64,000 nucleotides of DNA from Thermoplasmata archaeon (GCA_036395115.1 DASWDU010000035.1:1-64000); one strand, 5' to 3'. Numbered from the stretch's first letter, positions 8,395 to 16,868 are shown. Program-made: numbers and translations. Notes: generated by a model from the sequence alone, not told the origin.

Positions 8395-9744
8395 GTGGGC
8401 CGACCTGCCGCGATCGGAGCGTTCCTCCTGCTGGCCTTCTTGATCGCCGCGATCGCCGTTCCCGCGGGGACGGTGTCGACGACCGGGAAGGGCCCGCTCG
8501 CCGCCCCGAGCGGCGTCCTCCTCGTCACGTTCGACATCGCCGTCGACGCCGGGGCCGCGGACTACGTCGAACGGGCGGCGCAAGCCGCGATCGCGGCCCA
8601 CGAGGACCTCGTCATCGTCATGAACACTCCCGGCGGGCTCCTCGTGAACATGCAGCAGATCGTCGTGTCGATCCAGTCCGTCCAGGACAACGGCCTCGCC
8701 GTCTATACATACGTCCCGCCGGTCTCGCTCGCGGCGTCGGCGGGGAGCTACATCGCGCTCGCGACGAACGCGATCTACATGGGGAATGGATCGATCATTG
8801 GCCCGTCGACCCCGTACATCGTCGGCGGAGACCCCAGCCAAGTCGAGCATGTGCAGAACGCGATGATCGCGTACATCAGCGCCCTCGCGGGGAAGAACGG
8901 ATACAACGTGACCGCGGCGGCGAACATGGCGGCGAACAACACTGCCTACACCTCGGTCGAGGCGAACCGGATCCGCCTCATCACGGGCCTCGCGGACAGC
9001 CTCCCCTCGTTCTTGTCGGCCGTGGGCCTGAGCGGACTCCCCCTGACGGCCTACGATGAACCGCTCTACGATCGGATCCTCAGCTTCCTCAGCGATCCGA
9101 CGGTGGACGGCCTCTTCATCCTCGTCGGCGTCATCGCGCTCGTCCTCGACCTCTTCCACCGGACGCTCTTCCTGAGCATCCTCGCCGTGGTCTTCATCGC
9201 GTTGGGGTTGCTCGGCGCGCAGGTGATCGGCGCCTCGATCGTCGGGATCCTGATCCTCATCATCGCGGCCGCCCTCGTGATCCTCGAGGTGAAGGCGGGC
9301 CACGGCCTCTTCGCCATCACGGGCATCACGCTCGGCATCGCGGGCACCTACCTCCTCGCGTACAACGTGCAGTATTCCCCGTCCCCGTACGGGGTCGGTC
9401 AGTATGTCGTCCTGGGAGGCACCGGCGCCGCCCTCGCCGTCGCGTTCGTGTATCTGACGCGCATCCGGAAGGCGCTCATGGCGCAGCCGAAGCTCATCGA
9501 TCCGGGCCGGATCGTGAACATGACGGGCCGCGCGACGACGGACCTCGTCCCGGGCCAGGACGGGGTGGCGAACGTCGGGGCGGAGGATTACACCGCGCAG
9601 GCCGACCGGTTCATCCCGAAAGGCTCGCTCATCCGCGTCACCGGCTACGCGGAGGGAAAGATCCAGGTGACGATCGCCACGCCCGAGGGGCAAGCGCCGT
9701 CGGCGTCGAACGAACCCTCGGCGGCGCCGCGATCGTCGCCCTAA
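8395..9744 (+). CDS. NfeD-type membrane protein with ClpP-class protease domain
   Basis: 449 residues: signal/anchor (7-25), a ClpP-like serine protease domain (about 35-215), four or five membrane helices (240-350) and a C-terminal OB-like NfeD domain. The Ser nucleophile motif SLAASAGSYIALA is present. The catalytic Lys found in the Pyrococcus homologue appears replaced (His/Val region before MIAYISALA), so protease activity is uncertain. GTG start at 8395. It is convergent with a short NfeD protein and a slipin, the usual partners of this family in membrane quality control. Confidence 0.88.
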   Translation: MGRPAAIGAFLLLAFLIAAIAVPAGTVSTTGKGPLAAPSGVLLVTFDIAVDAGAADYVERAAQAAIAAHEDLVIVMNTPGGLLVNMQQIVVSIQSVQDNGLAVYTYVPPVSLAASAGSYIALATNAIYMGNGSIIGPSTPYIVGGDPSQVEHVQNAMIAYISALAGKNGYNVTAAANMAANNTAYTSVEANRIRLITGLADSLPSFLSAVGLSGLPLTAYDEPLYDRILSFLSDPTVDGLFILVGVIALVLDLFHRTLFLSILAVVFIALGLLGAQVIGASIVGILILIIAAALVILEVKAGHGLFAITGITLGIAGTYLLAYNVQYSPSPYGVGQYVVLGGTGAALAVAFVYLTRIRKALMAQPKLIDPGRIVNMTGRATTDLVPGQDGVANVGAEDYTAQADRFIPKGSLIRVTGYAEGKIQVTIATPEGQAPSASNEPSAAPRSSP

Positions 9745-9759
9745 CGGGTCCCCGAGCCG

Positions 9760-10176
9760 TCACGTCCGGTCTTTCCGGACGGTGAGGGTCACGTTGTCCC
9801 GGTCGACCTGCGTGACGACGATCGGGTCCTCGCGATCGATGTCCTCCACGGCGACCGCGCTCCAAGATTCATGTTCGACGTGGACGACTCCTTTCCCACC
9901 GGCCTTCATCGCGACGACGACCTTTCCCGTCTTCCCGACGAGCGTGTCGCCGGAGAAATACCGCTGGGTGATGACCGTCGTCGTCGTCCGCTGAAATGCG
10001 AACGCCAAGCCGACGCCAATCATCACGATGAGCACGCCGGACGCGAGGTAATCGAACCGGCCGACGAGCCAGCCGTGGGCGATCAGGTAGATGCCGAGCG
10101 CGACGACGGCCAGGACGAGGACGAGAGAGCGTGCGCCGTACAGGAAGAGCCGGTCGATGAGGCTCGATTCCGGCAC
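9760..10176 (-). CDS. Short NfeD-like membrane protein
   Basis: 138 residues: two membrane helices (about 17-34 and 43-60) followed by a soluble domain with GDTLVGKTGKVVVAMKAGGKG, the OB-fold pattern of the NfeD C-terminal domain. The start is 10 nt after the slipin stop, so they form an operon; NfeD and slipin proteins are a known functional pair in archaeal membranes. Confidence 0.8.
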   Translation of the reverse strand: MPESSLIDRLFLYGARSLVLVLAVVALGIYLIAHGWLVGRFDYLASGVLIVMIGVGLAFAFQRTTTTVITQRYFSGDTLVGKTGKVVVAMKAGGKGVVHVEHESWSAVAVEDIDREDPIVVTQVDRDNVTLTVRKDRT

Positions 10177-10186
10177 GTTGGGACCC

Positions 10187-11179
10187 TCACTTGTCCGCCG
10201 CCTTCCCGGCGCCTCCCTCGACCGACGCGAGCACGTTCCGGAACGGCCGCACGAGCTCCGTGAACTCGAGGGGCAAGATGAACTTCGTGGCCGGGCTCGT
10301 GCCGAGCGTCTTCAGCGCATCGAGGTACTGGAGCATGAGCGTCTTCTCGTCGACGCCCTTCGCGGCCCCGAAGATCGTCGAGAGCGCGTTCGCGTACCCC
10401 TCGGCGTTCAGGATCGCGGCCTGTTTCTGCCCCTCGGCCCTCAGGATCGCGGATTGCTTGTCGCCCTCCGCGACGGTGACGGTGGCGGTCTTCCTCCCGT
10501 CGGCTTCGATGACGACGGCACGCCGGCTCCGCTCGGCGGACATCTGGAGGATCATCGCGTCCGTGACGTTCTTGGGAGGGAGGATCTCCCGGATCTCGAC
10601 ATTCGTGACCTTGACGCCCCAGCGGGTCGTGACCTCGTCGAGCTTTGTCCGGAGGACCGCGTTGATGTCCTCCCGCTTGGACAGCACCTCGTCGAGGGCG
10701 ATGTCGCCGATGACCGCCCGCAGCGTCGTCGTCGCGATCCCCATCGCCGCTCCCTCGAAGTTGTTGACCCGGATGACCGAGTCGGCGGCGCTCGCGACCT
10801 TCAGATAGACGATGAAGTCGACGTCCACCGGCGCGTTGTCCTTCGTGATGCACGTCTGGTGCGGGATGGTCAGGTAGCGCTCCCGTAGGTCGACGCGGAC
10901 GGGCTTGTCGATGCCCGGGATCACGAACACGATCCCGGGGCCTTTCTCCGCCTGGGCCTTGCCGAGTCGGAAGTTCACGATCCGCTCGTACTCCTTGACG
11001 ATTTTGATGCTCGCGAACAGCACGATGAGGACGATGATGACGAAGATGAACGCCCCGACCGCCGCGCCGACCAACTCCGCCCCTTGCAGCGCGGTTACCG
11101 AGCCCACGTCGAACGGAGTCCACAACCCCAACGTGCCGGTTCCCCCGACGGCAGATGCCCGCTCCCGACTTAAGGCCAT
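10187..11179 (-). CDS. Slipin/stomatin (SPFH domain) protein
   Basis: 330 residues. A membrane helix (FIFVIIVLIVLFASIKIV) leads into the SPFH domain: EYERIVNFRLGKAQAEKGPG, VDFIVYLKV, a coiled Ala/Glu/Arg region (AEGQKQAAILNAEGYA) and a C-terminal ATKFILPLE. Slipins scaffold membrane microdomains. The true start may be downstream (TTG 11131, TTG 11125 or GTG 11107), because a CTTAAG promoter-like box at 11169-11174 overlaps the ATG at 11179. Confidence 0.9.
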   Translation of the reverse strand: MALSRERASAVGGTGTLGLWTPFDVGSVTALQGAELVGAAVGAFIFVIIVLIVLFASIKIVKEYERIVNFRLGKAQAEKGPGIVFVIPGIDKPVRVDLRERYLTIPHQTCITKDNAPVDVDFIVYLKVASAADSVIRVNNFEGAAMGIATTTLRAVIGDIALDEVLSKREDINAVLRTKLDEVTTRWGVKVTNVEIREILPPKNVTDAMILQMSAERSRRAVVIEADGRKTATVTVAEGDKQSAILRAEGQKQAAILNAEGYANALSTIFGAAKGVDEKTLMLQYLDALKTLGTSPATKFILPLEFTELVRPFRNVLASVEGGAGKAADK

Positions 11180-11250
11180 TGCCGGATTGCCGCGAGCCTC
11201 GTGCGTACGGATTGAAACCTTTATCCCGACGAGGCCGGTTCGGTGGGGCC

Positions 11251-12300
11251 GTGCCCCCGGAGGACCGGCTCCAAGCGGTGTCGCGCGGGTCCGAGGAGGT
11301 CGTCACGCGCGAGGAGTTGCGGTCGCTCATCGAGCGGGCCGGGACCCCACGGGCCTACGTCGGACTTGAGCCCTCGGGGCTCATGCACATCGGCACCGCG
11401 TTCGTCATCGGGTCGAAGGTCGGCGACCTGATCCAGGCGGGCTTCCACACGATCGTCTTCCTCGCGGACTGGCATGCGTACATCAACGACAAACTCGGTT
11501 CGAACCTCGAGAACCTCCGCGTCTGCGCGGAGTACTTCAAGGACGCTTTCCGCGCGGTCGGCGTCCCGGACTCGGTCGAATACCTTTATGCGAACGAATT
11601 CGTCCGGCACCCGGAGTACTGGCAACAGGTCATCCGGGTATCGAAGGCCTCGTCCGTCGCGCGCGTCCGGCGGGCGCTGACGATCATGGGCCGCAAGGAG
11701 GAAGAGGGGGACCTCGACGCCTCGAAGCTCATCTATCCGGCGATGCAGGTCGCCGACATCCACTGGATGGACCTCGACCTCGCGCTCGGCGGGATGGATC
11801 AGCGGCACGCACACATGCTGTACCGCGACGTCGCGCCGAAGCTCGGCTGGAAGCAAGTCGTCGCGCTCCACACGCCCCTCCTGCCGGGGCTCCAAGGCGG
11901 TGGCCGCATGGATCCGATCGCCGGAAAGATGTCGAAGTCGAGGCCGGACGCGAGCCTCCTCCTGAACGACCTGCCCGAGGAGATCGAACGCAAGATCGCG
12001 AAGGCGTTCTGCCCCGCACAGGAGACGGTCGGCAATCCGGTCCTCGAGACGGCCCGCCTCGTGCTGTTCCCGCGCCGCGGCCGGCTGACGATCCCTCGGG
12101 ACTCGAAGTTCGGCGGGGACGTCGCGTACGATTCGTTCGGGGATCTCGCGAAGGCGTACGGAAGCGGCGCGCTCCATCCGAAGGACCTGAAGGCGGGCGT
12201 CGCAGCGAGCGTGAACGAGGAACTCGCGCCCGTCCGCAAGTACTTCGAGGCCCATCCCGACAACCTCGCGGCCGTCATGCGGATCGTGCGGAACGGGTGA
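11251..12300 (+). CDS. tyrS: Tyrosyl-tRNA synthetase
   Basis: 349-residue class I synthetase of the archaeal/eukaryotic TyrRS group. The ATP site is GLEPSGLMHIGTA (HIGH variant), the tyrosine site is near YLYANEF and YPAMQVADIHWMD, the GGMDQRHAH motif follows, and the KMSKS loop is GKMSKSRPD. GTG 11251 is preferred: a TATA-like CTTTATCC at about 11217-11224 is 27 nt upstream, and the upstream extension lacks family similarity. Confidence 0.94.
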   Translation: MPPEDRLQAVSRGSEEVVTREELRSLIERAGTPRAYVGLEPSGLMHIGTAFVIGSKVGDLIQAGFHTIVFLADWHAYINDKLGSNLENLRVCAEYFKDAFRAVGVPDSVEYLYANEFVRHPEYWQQVIRVSKASSVARVRRALTIMGRKEEEGDLDASKLIYPAMQVADIHWMDLDLALGGMDQRHAHMLYRDVAPKLGWKQVVALHTPLLPGLQGGGRMDPIAGKMSKSRPDASLLLNDLPEEIERKIAKAFCPAQETVGNPVLETARLVLFPRRGRLTIPRDSKFGGDVAYDSFGDLAKAYGSGALHPKDLKAGVAASVNEELAPVRKYFEAHPDNLAAVMRIVRNG

Positions 12301-12303
12301 GGT

Positions 12304-12714
12304 GTGCGCCAGAACGACCAAGCCGCCCTGCTCGCCGCGATCGCGGGCGCCCTCCTGCTCATCAGTGGGTCCACGGGAGCCGGTCGGGTCGATCGCTTCT
12401 TCACGTTCCTCGAGGAGCTTTTCGGCAGCCGCCCCTTCTTGATCGTCCTCGCGTACATCTTCGTCGGCATCGCCTCGCTCGGCGGGATTGCCGTGCTCCT
12501 CGGCGGATTCCTCATCTGGAAGGACCGCGTGCGCACGGGACGGCTCTTGATCCTCGTCGGGTCTGGCGCGGGGTTCTTCACGCTGCTGCTGTTCCTCCTC
12601 ATCAACCTGCGCCGGGAGGAGTTCTCACTCCTCGCGAGCGTTCTGCCCGCCATCTTCGGCATCGCGATCGGGATTGCGGCCCGGGTGCGCGCGAAGGCAA
12701 CTCCGATCCTCTGA
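12304..12714 (+). CDS. Four-helix membrane protein
   Basis: 136 residues with four hydrophobic segments (about 8-25, 43-70, 80-101, 108-126). The GTG start is 1 nt after the tyrS stop codon, so it is probably cotranscribed. No motif identifies a function. Confidence 0.7.
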   Translation: MRQNDQAALLAAIAGALLLISGSTGAGRVDRFFTFLEELFGSRPFLIVLAYIFVGIASLGGIAVLLGGFLIWKDRVRTGRLLILVGSGAGFFTLLLFLLINLRREEFSLLASVLPAIFGIAIGIAARVRAKATPIL

Positions 12715-12719
12715 GCGGT

Positions 12720-13931
12720 TCAAAGCGGAGGGACCGAGGACGGGACGGCCTTCCGCGCGTTCGAGATGCGGGACCGACCGAGGGAGAGGACCACGAATCC
12801 GGCGAGGCCGAGGACGCCCGCGACGACGAACGGGACGGACGCCTGGATCGCCGGAGTGGAGCCGAACCGATCCGCCAGCACGCCCGCGACGAACAGACCC
12901 GCGGCCCCGCCGAGCAGCTGGAAGGCGAAGATGAGCCCGAACGCGGCGCCCTGGAGGCGGCGGTGGCTCGATTCCGAGACGAACGCGAAGATCCCGGGGT
13001 AGGTGAGGAACAACGCGGAGCCGAGCGTCCAGAGGACCGCGATCACGATGACCAGATTGTCGAGGAGGCCGCCGACCAGACCCGCCAGTCCGATTCCGAC
13101 GTACGATCCGAGGAGGGTCCGGTACCGTCCGAAGCGGCGACTCACGCGACCGAAGAAGAACGCCGCGACGGTGCCGGCGAGGATCCACAGCGCCACGGCC
13201 ACCCCCGCCGCATCCTTGGCCAGCGAGAACTTCGAGACGAGGAGCAAAGGCCCGAAGTAACTGAAGATGTTGTACACGGCGCCGCCGAGGGCGAGGGGCA
13301 GGAGCCACAGCCGCACGTCGCGCAACACGCCGACGTAGTCCCCGACGGAGGACATGCTTGCCTGAGGCCGGTACCGTCGCCCGCGGACGAGATAGAGGCC
13401 GACGGCGACCGCCGCGAGGTTGATGCCGCCCCACAGGAAGAACGGCGATTGCCAACGAAACGCTACCGCGAGGACGGCGCCGCTCGCCATTCCGAGGATG
13501 ACGCCGGTGTCGCCGAACGCGCTCTGGAATCCCATCGGCCGATCGAGCTCGGGACCCTCGTACTCTCGCCCGATCCACGAAATCCCGACGGGATGGTAGA
13601 AGCTCGCGCCGACCCGCGACAGTGCGACGAACGCAAGGAGCGTCCAGAACGAGGACGAGAGGGTGACGAGCAGGGAACCGAACCCGAGGATCGCGATGCC
13701 GACCGGCAGGAATCGCGACGGATCGCGTCGATCCGCCATGACTCCGAACACGAACTGGAAGACGGCCGTCACGAGGAGCGCGGAACCTCCAAGCAGGCCG
13801 ACCTCGATCGGTCCGAATCCGCCGAAGACGGCTTGGAGGACGGCAATCTGGCCCGCGAGGACCGTGACCGCGCCGTCGTTCGTCAGATGGTAAATCGAAT
13901 TCGCGAAGAGGATGCGGCGGTCGCCGGCCAT
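12720..13931 (-). CDS. Major facilitator superfamily transporter
   Basis: 403 residues with about twelve membrane helices. The loop 2-3 motif appears as GVMADRRDPSRFLPVG, with its half-repeat counterpart GRVSRRFGRYRTLLG after helix 8. The N-terminal NSIYHLTNDGAVTVL resembles drug/sugar exporters of the Fsr type. Substrate unknown. ATG 13931 is 25 nt from the TATA-like GACTTATCA, consistent with a leaderless message. Confidence 0.87.
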   Translation of the reverse strand: MAGDRRILFANSIYHLTNDGAVTVLAGQIAVLQAVFGGFGPIEVGLLGGSALLVTAVFQFVFGVMADRRDPSRFLPVGIAILGFGSLLVTLSSSFWTLLAFVALSRVGASFYHPVGISWIGREYEGPELDRPMGFQSAFGDTGVILGMASGAVLAVAFRWQSPFFLWGGINLAAVAVGLYLVRGRRYRPQASMSSVGDYVGVLRDVRLWLLPLALGGAVYNIFSYFGPLLLVSKFSLAKDAAGVAVALWILAGTVAAFFFGRVSRRFGRYRTLLGSYVGIGLAGLVGGLLDNLVIVIAVLWTLGSALFLTYPGIFAFVSESSHRRLQGAAFGLIFAFQLLGGAAGLFVAGVLADRFGSTPAIQASVPFVVAGVLGLAGFVVLSLGRSRISNARKAVPSSVPPL

Positions 13932-13961
13932 CGGACCGGGATGGTCGTTCGTGATAAGTCT

Positions 13962-14657
13962 TTAGGCCTCGGCGACCGGCGGGACGGCCGGAGTGGCCAT
14001 CCGGGCTCGGAGAACGACCAGCGAGTAGATCAGGATCCAGAGAGTCAGTGACCCCGCCCCGAGCAGCGCGCCCGCGACCGACACGGACGGATCGATCCTC
14101 CGGAACGGATCGCCGCCCAACAGTCCGAAGAATCGGCCGAAGGTCCATAGATTGAGCGCGTCGGCGACAACAGCGAGCGCGATGGCGACCGAGCCAAGCA
14201 TCTTCACGATGACTCCGGCGAGACGCTCCGCGGTCCAGAGGAGGTAGAGGCCCGCGGCAATCAGAACGATGATGCTCGTCGCCGCGAGCACGAGGAACCA
14301 CAGGGCGATGGAGATGCTCATGATGCCGAATGTTCCAAAGAAGATCGCATCCGCCCCGATTGCGACGATAATCGCGAGTCGCTCGCGTGTCCACGCGCTT
14401 CGTCCCGACCGGTCCGCGCGGCTCCGCTCGATAAGGAATGCGCCGACGACCCCGATTATCGCGGCCGTCCACCCGACGCGCGCCAGCACGTACTGAAGGG
14501 GTTGCACCGGAACGGAATAGAGCAGGGTCCGCATGCTGGATCCATCGGCGGTCCAAACGGGGAAATACATCACCTGCGAGACGAGGGCGAGGACGCGCGC
14601 GTCGAGGACGAGCCAGATTCCCCAAATCTCGGTACCTCTTGGCCCGCGATCTCTCAT
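13962..14657 (-). CDS. Multi-pass membrane protein
   Basis: 231 residues with about six membrane helices and few charged residues between them. No family recognised. The stop lies next to the MFS gene's promoter. The ATG at 14657 follows an A/T-rich box (AAGATATTTCC, about 14680-14690) by about 25 nt, the divergent counterpart of the region upstream of the RNase P RNA. Confidence 0.65.
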   Translation of the reverse strand: MRDRGPRGTEIWGIWLVLDARVLALVSQVMYFPVWTADGSSMRTLLYSVPVQPLQYVLARVGWTAAIIGVVGAFLIERSRADRSGRSAWTRERLAIIVAIGADAIFFGTFGIMSISIALWFLVLAATSIIVLIAAGLYLLWTAERLAGVIVKMLGSVAIALAVVADALNLWTFGRFFGLLGGDPFRRIDPSVSVAGALLGAGSLTLWILIYSLVVLRARMATPAVPPVAEA

Positions 14658-14732
14658 GAGTGTCGAGAACAGCGCTTCCTTGGAAATATCTTACGTTTGC
14701 CGGTTACAGAGTGAGGATGGGTGGCGGCAAGT

Positions 14733-14740
14733 CCAAATAG
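14733..14740 (+). promoter_or_regulatory. Probable TATA box for RNase P RNA
   Basis: CCAAATAG lies about 25 nt upstream of the first paired base of RNase P helix P1 (14762), the expected TATA-to-start spacing. A second A/T-rich box at 14682-14690 could serve the divergent membrane-protein gene or a longer precursor. Confidence 0.5.
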
Positions 14741-14760
14741 ACCCGGACGGATGGCGCGAC

Positions 14761-15051
14761 CGGCCAGGAGACCGCGGACGGCCGACGGTGGTCTTTCGGG
14801 ATCGCTGAGGAACGTCCCCCCTCCCTCGGAGCGGTGGCCCCGCGCAAGCGGGGGGCCTGAGAGGGCCGGCAAGGGCGCAGAAACGACACAGCCCGCCTCG
14901 AGGATGATCCGCCCGGCGGTGACGTTGACGCGGGATCTGGTGAGACGGCGACACCCCACCGGAGCAAGTCCAAGCAGGCGCGATGCGCCAGGTAGGACGC
15001 TTAGTCCAATGCCGTCAGAACAGAAGGGGGCGTACGGCGGTCACCTGGCCC
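14761..15051 (+). ncRNA. rnpB: RNase P RNA (archaeal)
   Basis: About 290 nt. Conserved cores are in order: GAGGAACGTCC at 14807-14817, AGAAACGACACAG at about 14879-14891, GGAGCAAGTCCAAGCAGG at 14961-14978, and CAGAACAGAAGGGGG ending at 15030. Helix P4 forms between 14812-14820 and 15026-15033 with the universal bulged U at 14815. The ends close perfectly: GGCCAGG (14762-14768) with CCTGGCC (15044-15050), and GACCGC (14770-14775) with GCGGTC (15037-15042). The RNA cleaves 5' leaders from pre-tRNAs. Its 3' tail is also the left attachment site of the adjacent element. Confidence 0.93.
15026..15051 (+). repeat. attL: direct repeat at the rnpB 3' end
   Basis: This 26-nt stretch is repeated without mismatch at 19817-19842. 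It consists of the 3' strands of RNase P helices P4 and P1/P2. A tyrosine recombinase gene lies 285 nt inside, so this is read as the left attachment site, which preserves an intact RNA gene. Confidence 0.88.
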
Positions 15052-15133
15052 CGTCTGTCGTTCGACATGGAGAGAACGACGGAATCTCACGGCGTACGAG
15101 CCGTGGGACGACGGAGCCCCGTCGAGGGGTCCG

Positions 15134-15173
15134 GAGGCGTCTCTCCATAGGACGACAGACGGTCCGCGTATGT
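15134..15173. repeat. Left-end repeat inside the element
   Basis: Forty nt beginning GAGGCGTCTCTCCATAGGAC match 19925-19965 at roughly three of four positions. Both copies begin the same distance (110 nt from the aligned GGC to the first G of the att repeat) downstream of an att copy. A weak open frame (TTG 15329 down to 15087, minus strand, 80 codons) spans the left copy but shows no recognisable product. Otherwise 15052-15335 holds no confident gene. Confidence 0.6.
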
Positions 15174-15335
15174 TCGCGGGGTCTGCGGGCTTCGGAAACG
15201 GTTCGGCGTATTCTCAGGCCGTCGTTCCCGCGGGAGATTGAGATTCTTCTTGAATCCTCCGGGGCCGGCTAACTGTACACCCAACTGCCGCTCCAGGAAC
15301 CGGAGTGCGGGTTCGAAGTCCGCGTCCAATGCGGT

Positions 15336-16163
15336 TCACCCGTATCCGGGAAGGTCCGATTCATCGTCGGCATCTCGGACCGGGCCGATGACCTTCTCCG
15401 CCTCGCGAACATGGCGAGCGAGGACGTCGCGCCGGTAGTGGAGTAAGATCGTCTTCGGATCCGACCAACCGGCTTGCGACATGAGGCTCCGAAGATCGTC
15501 GCCCCAATTCGTCGCGAGCGTTCTCCGGAAGGTCCGCGGGGTGATGCCTTCCGCGTGATGCTTCCGAAGGACCGCGTTCGGCCACGTCCGATGACGATGC
15601 GGCTTGTCCGTCTCGCCGCGGAAGATGTGGTCCGTCACTCCGGACTTCTCGATGTAGTCATGGAGTTCCGCGGCCGTCTCCCGCGAGAGGATGGACTCAG
15701 CGATCGTGCCGGTCTTCTGCGTCCTTCGACGCAACAGCACGACGTCATCTTCGTTCGCGATGTCCGCGAGCCGCAAGCTCACGATGTCGGAAGGCCTCAT
15801 TCCCGTATCGTGCAAGAGTCGCACGACGAGTCGCTCCTCCGCGTCCTCGATGCGTTCGAGGATGGCGCGATACTCCTTGTCGGTGACGAGCTTCGGGTTC
15901 GCCGCGATCTCCTTGGGCGGACGTCGGATTCGGGCGTCGAGGCCTTTCCACTTCAGGTACAGGTTGACGCCGATGACCTTGTTGCTGAGGGAGTTCTGTC
16001 GGAACTTCGACCGGAGCCACGCCTCGTACTCCTGAACCGCCTCTAACGTGAGGGGCCGCGTTCCGAGCCAACCTTGGAACCGCTTGGCCTCTCGCAGATA
16101 GAGCCGGATCGTGTCCTCCGTCCGCGCTTGAGAGTTCGCCCGAATGAAGACGTCGAACTTCAT
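15336..16163 (-). CDS. Tyrosine recombinase (integrase)
   Basis: 275 residues. The N-terminal SAM-like core-binding domain (TEDTIRLYLREAKRFQGWLG) is followed by the catalytic domain: Arg I in LLHDTGMRPSDIVSLRL, box II as TPRTFRRTLATNWGDDLRSL with Arg present but an atypical residue at the usual His, and the nucleophile region LLHYRR. It would catalyse site-specific integration at the rnpB tail. ATG 16163 is chosen because GAGGAG precedes it; a longer frame starts at 16247. The 16164-16476 gap holds a 16-bp palindrome and no convincing gene. Confidence 0.9.
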   Translation of the reverse strand: MKFDVFIRANSQARTEDTIRLYLREAKRFQGWLGTRPLTLEAVQEYEAWLRSKFRQNSLSNKVIGVNLYLKWKGLDARIRRPPKEIAANPKLVTDKEYRAILERIEDAEERLVVRLLHDTGMRPSDIVSLRLADIANEDDVVLLRRRTQKTGTIAESILSRETAAELHDYIEKSGVTDHIFRGETDKPHRHRTWPNAVLRKHHAEGITPRTFRRTLATNWGDDLRSLMSQAGWSDPKTILLHYRRDVLARHVREAEKVIGPVRDADDESDLPGYG

Positions 16164-16254
16164 CGCGGGCTCCTCCCGCGCGTCTCGTCCGAGAATCCTA
16201 TCGAGGATTCCCGTGCCGATCCCCTTCGTCCCCCGAGAGGGTTGCAACGCGTCT

Positions 16255-16270
16255 CGAGGACGCGTCCTCG
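16255..16270. promoter_or_regulatory. 16-bp perfect palindrome upstream of integrase
   Basis: CGAGGACGCGTCCTCG is fully self-complementary and lies about 90 nt upstream of the integrase start. It may be an operator or a recombinase accessory site. No protein binding can be inferred from sequence alone. Confidence 0.4.
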
Positions 16271-16476
16271 GGGTTCATGTTGCCCAACTACACGGAATCG
16301 TTCCCCTTGGTCCCGTGCGAGGATGCGATGGACCGGGGGCGGCATAAGGCCACCGTCGCGGTTCTCACGGAGAATGGCCCGCCGCAGCAGGGAACGACTC
16401 CCTGGAGGGGAGGGCCGCGGCGGGTTGTCAGCGGCATTCCGTACGGGTGAATAAAGGGACGGCTTCCCGCGCTGCG

Positions 16477-16653
16477 TCATCCGGTCCGCCACCTCCGGAG
16501 GAGCCAGACCGCCAGGACGACCACGCCGACGCCGACGCAGCACGCCGCGACGAGCGGGGCCTGGGACCCGATGATCGCGAGGACGTGCGGAATGGCGAAG
16601 CCCGACGCGAGCGGGCCGAGACTCAGGGCTTGCCGAACCCGCTGGCCCGTCAC
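16477..16653 (-). CDS. Small single-helix membrane protein of the element
   Basis: 58 residues with GTG start whose GTGA overlaps the stop of the zinc-ribbon gene upstream, a sign of translational coupling. One strong hydrophobic segment (APLVAACCVGVGVVVLAVWLL) precedes a basic C-terminus RRWRTG. A longer frame from ATG 16701 would overlap the zinc-ribbon gene by about 50 nt and is less likely. Function unknown. Confidence 0.55.
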   Translation of the reverse strand: MTGQRVRQALSLGPLASGFAIPHVLAIIGSQAPLVAACCVGVGVVVLAVWLLRRWRTG

Positions 16654-16823
16654 GCCCGAGACCTCCTGCGCCCTCCGAAACGGGTGCGAAGCCTTTGCCA
16701 CACGCCGACGCTCGGGCTAAGCTGGGTCTTCAGTTCCGGCGAGCATTCGCGACACCGTTGTCCGGGCCATCGCCATTGGATGAGGCCGCACTCGAGACAG
16801 ACGTACCGCCGTCGGGACTTCAT
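16650..16823 (-). CDS. 57-residue zinc-ribbon protein of the element
   Basis: Begins MKSRRRYVCLECGLIQWRWP, then CRECSPEL and a basic tail ending RRSRA. The four-Cys C-x2-C...C-x2-C ribbon with basic ends suggests nucleic-acid binding, perhaps regulatory. GGAGG lies 6 nt before the ATG at 16823. It overlaps the next gene by 4 nt. Confidence 0.65.
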   Translation of the reverse strand: MKSRRRYVCLECGLIQWRWPGQRCRECSPELKTQLSPSVGVWQRLRTRFGGRRRSRA

Positions 16824-16868
16824 GGCGGCCTCCTATCGACCGCGACGACCGTGCTACTGCGGGAGGAC

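Noticed and set aside
7705-9693. Long minus-strand open frame opposite Taw2 and NfeD
   Set aside because: Composition dominated by Arg, Asp, Glu and His repeats; the plus-strand genes carry clear family motifs.
12297-14051. 584-codon plus-strand frame opposite the MFS transporter
   Set aside because: Antisense shadow of the transporter, without hydrophobic or domain structure.
15307-15325. tRNA T-arm-like GCGGGTTCGAAGTCCGC near the integrase end
   Set aside because: The T-loop ends in G instead of a pyrimidine, and no acceptor, D or anticodon stems can be built around it. The attachment gene is rnpB, not a tRNA.
15087-15329. 80-codon TTG frame downstream of the integrase
   Set aside because: The related segment at 19925 carries substitutions mainly at second codon positions, which does not look like protein conservation; kept only as a note on the left-end repeat.
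16164-16543. Minus-strand frame between the integrase and the small membrane gene
   Set aside because: Low-complexity Arg/Pro-rich translation overlapping the small membrane gene; no ribosome site or family.
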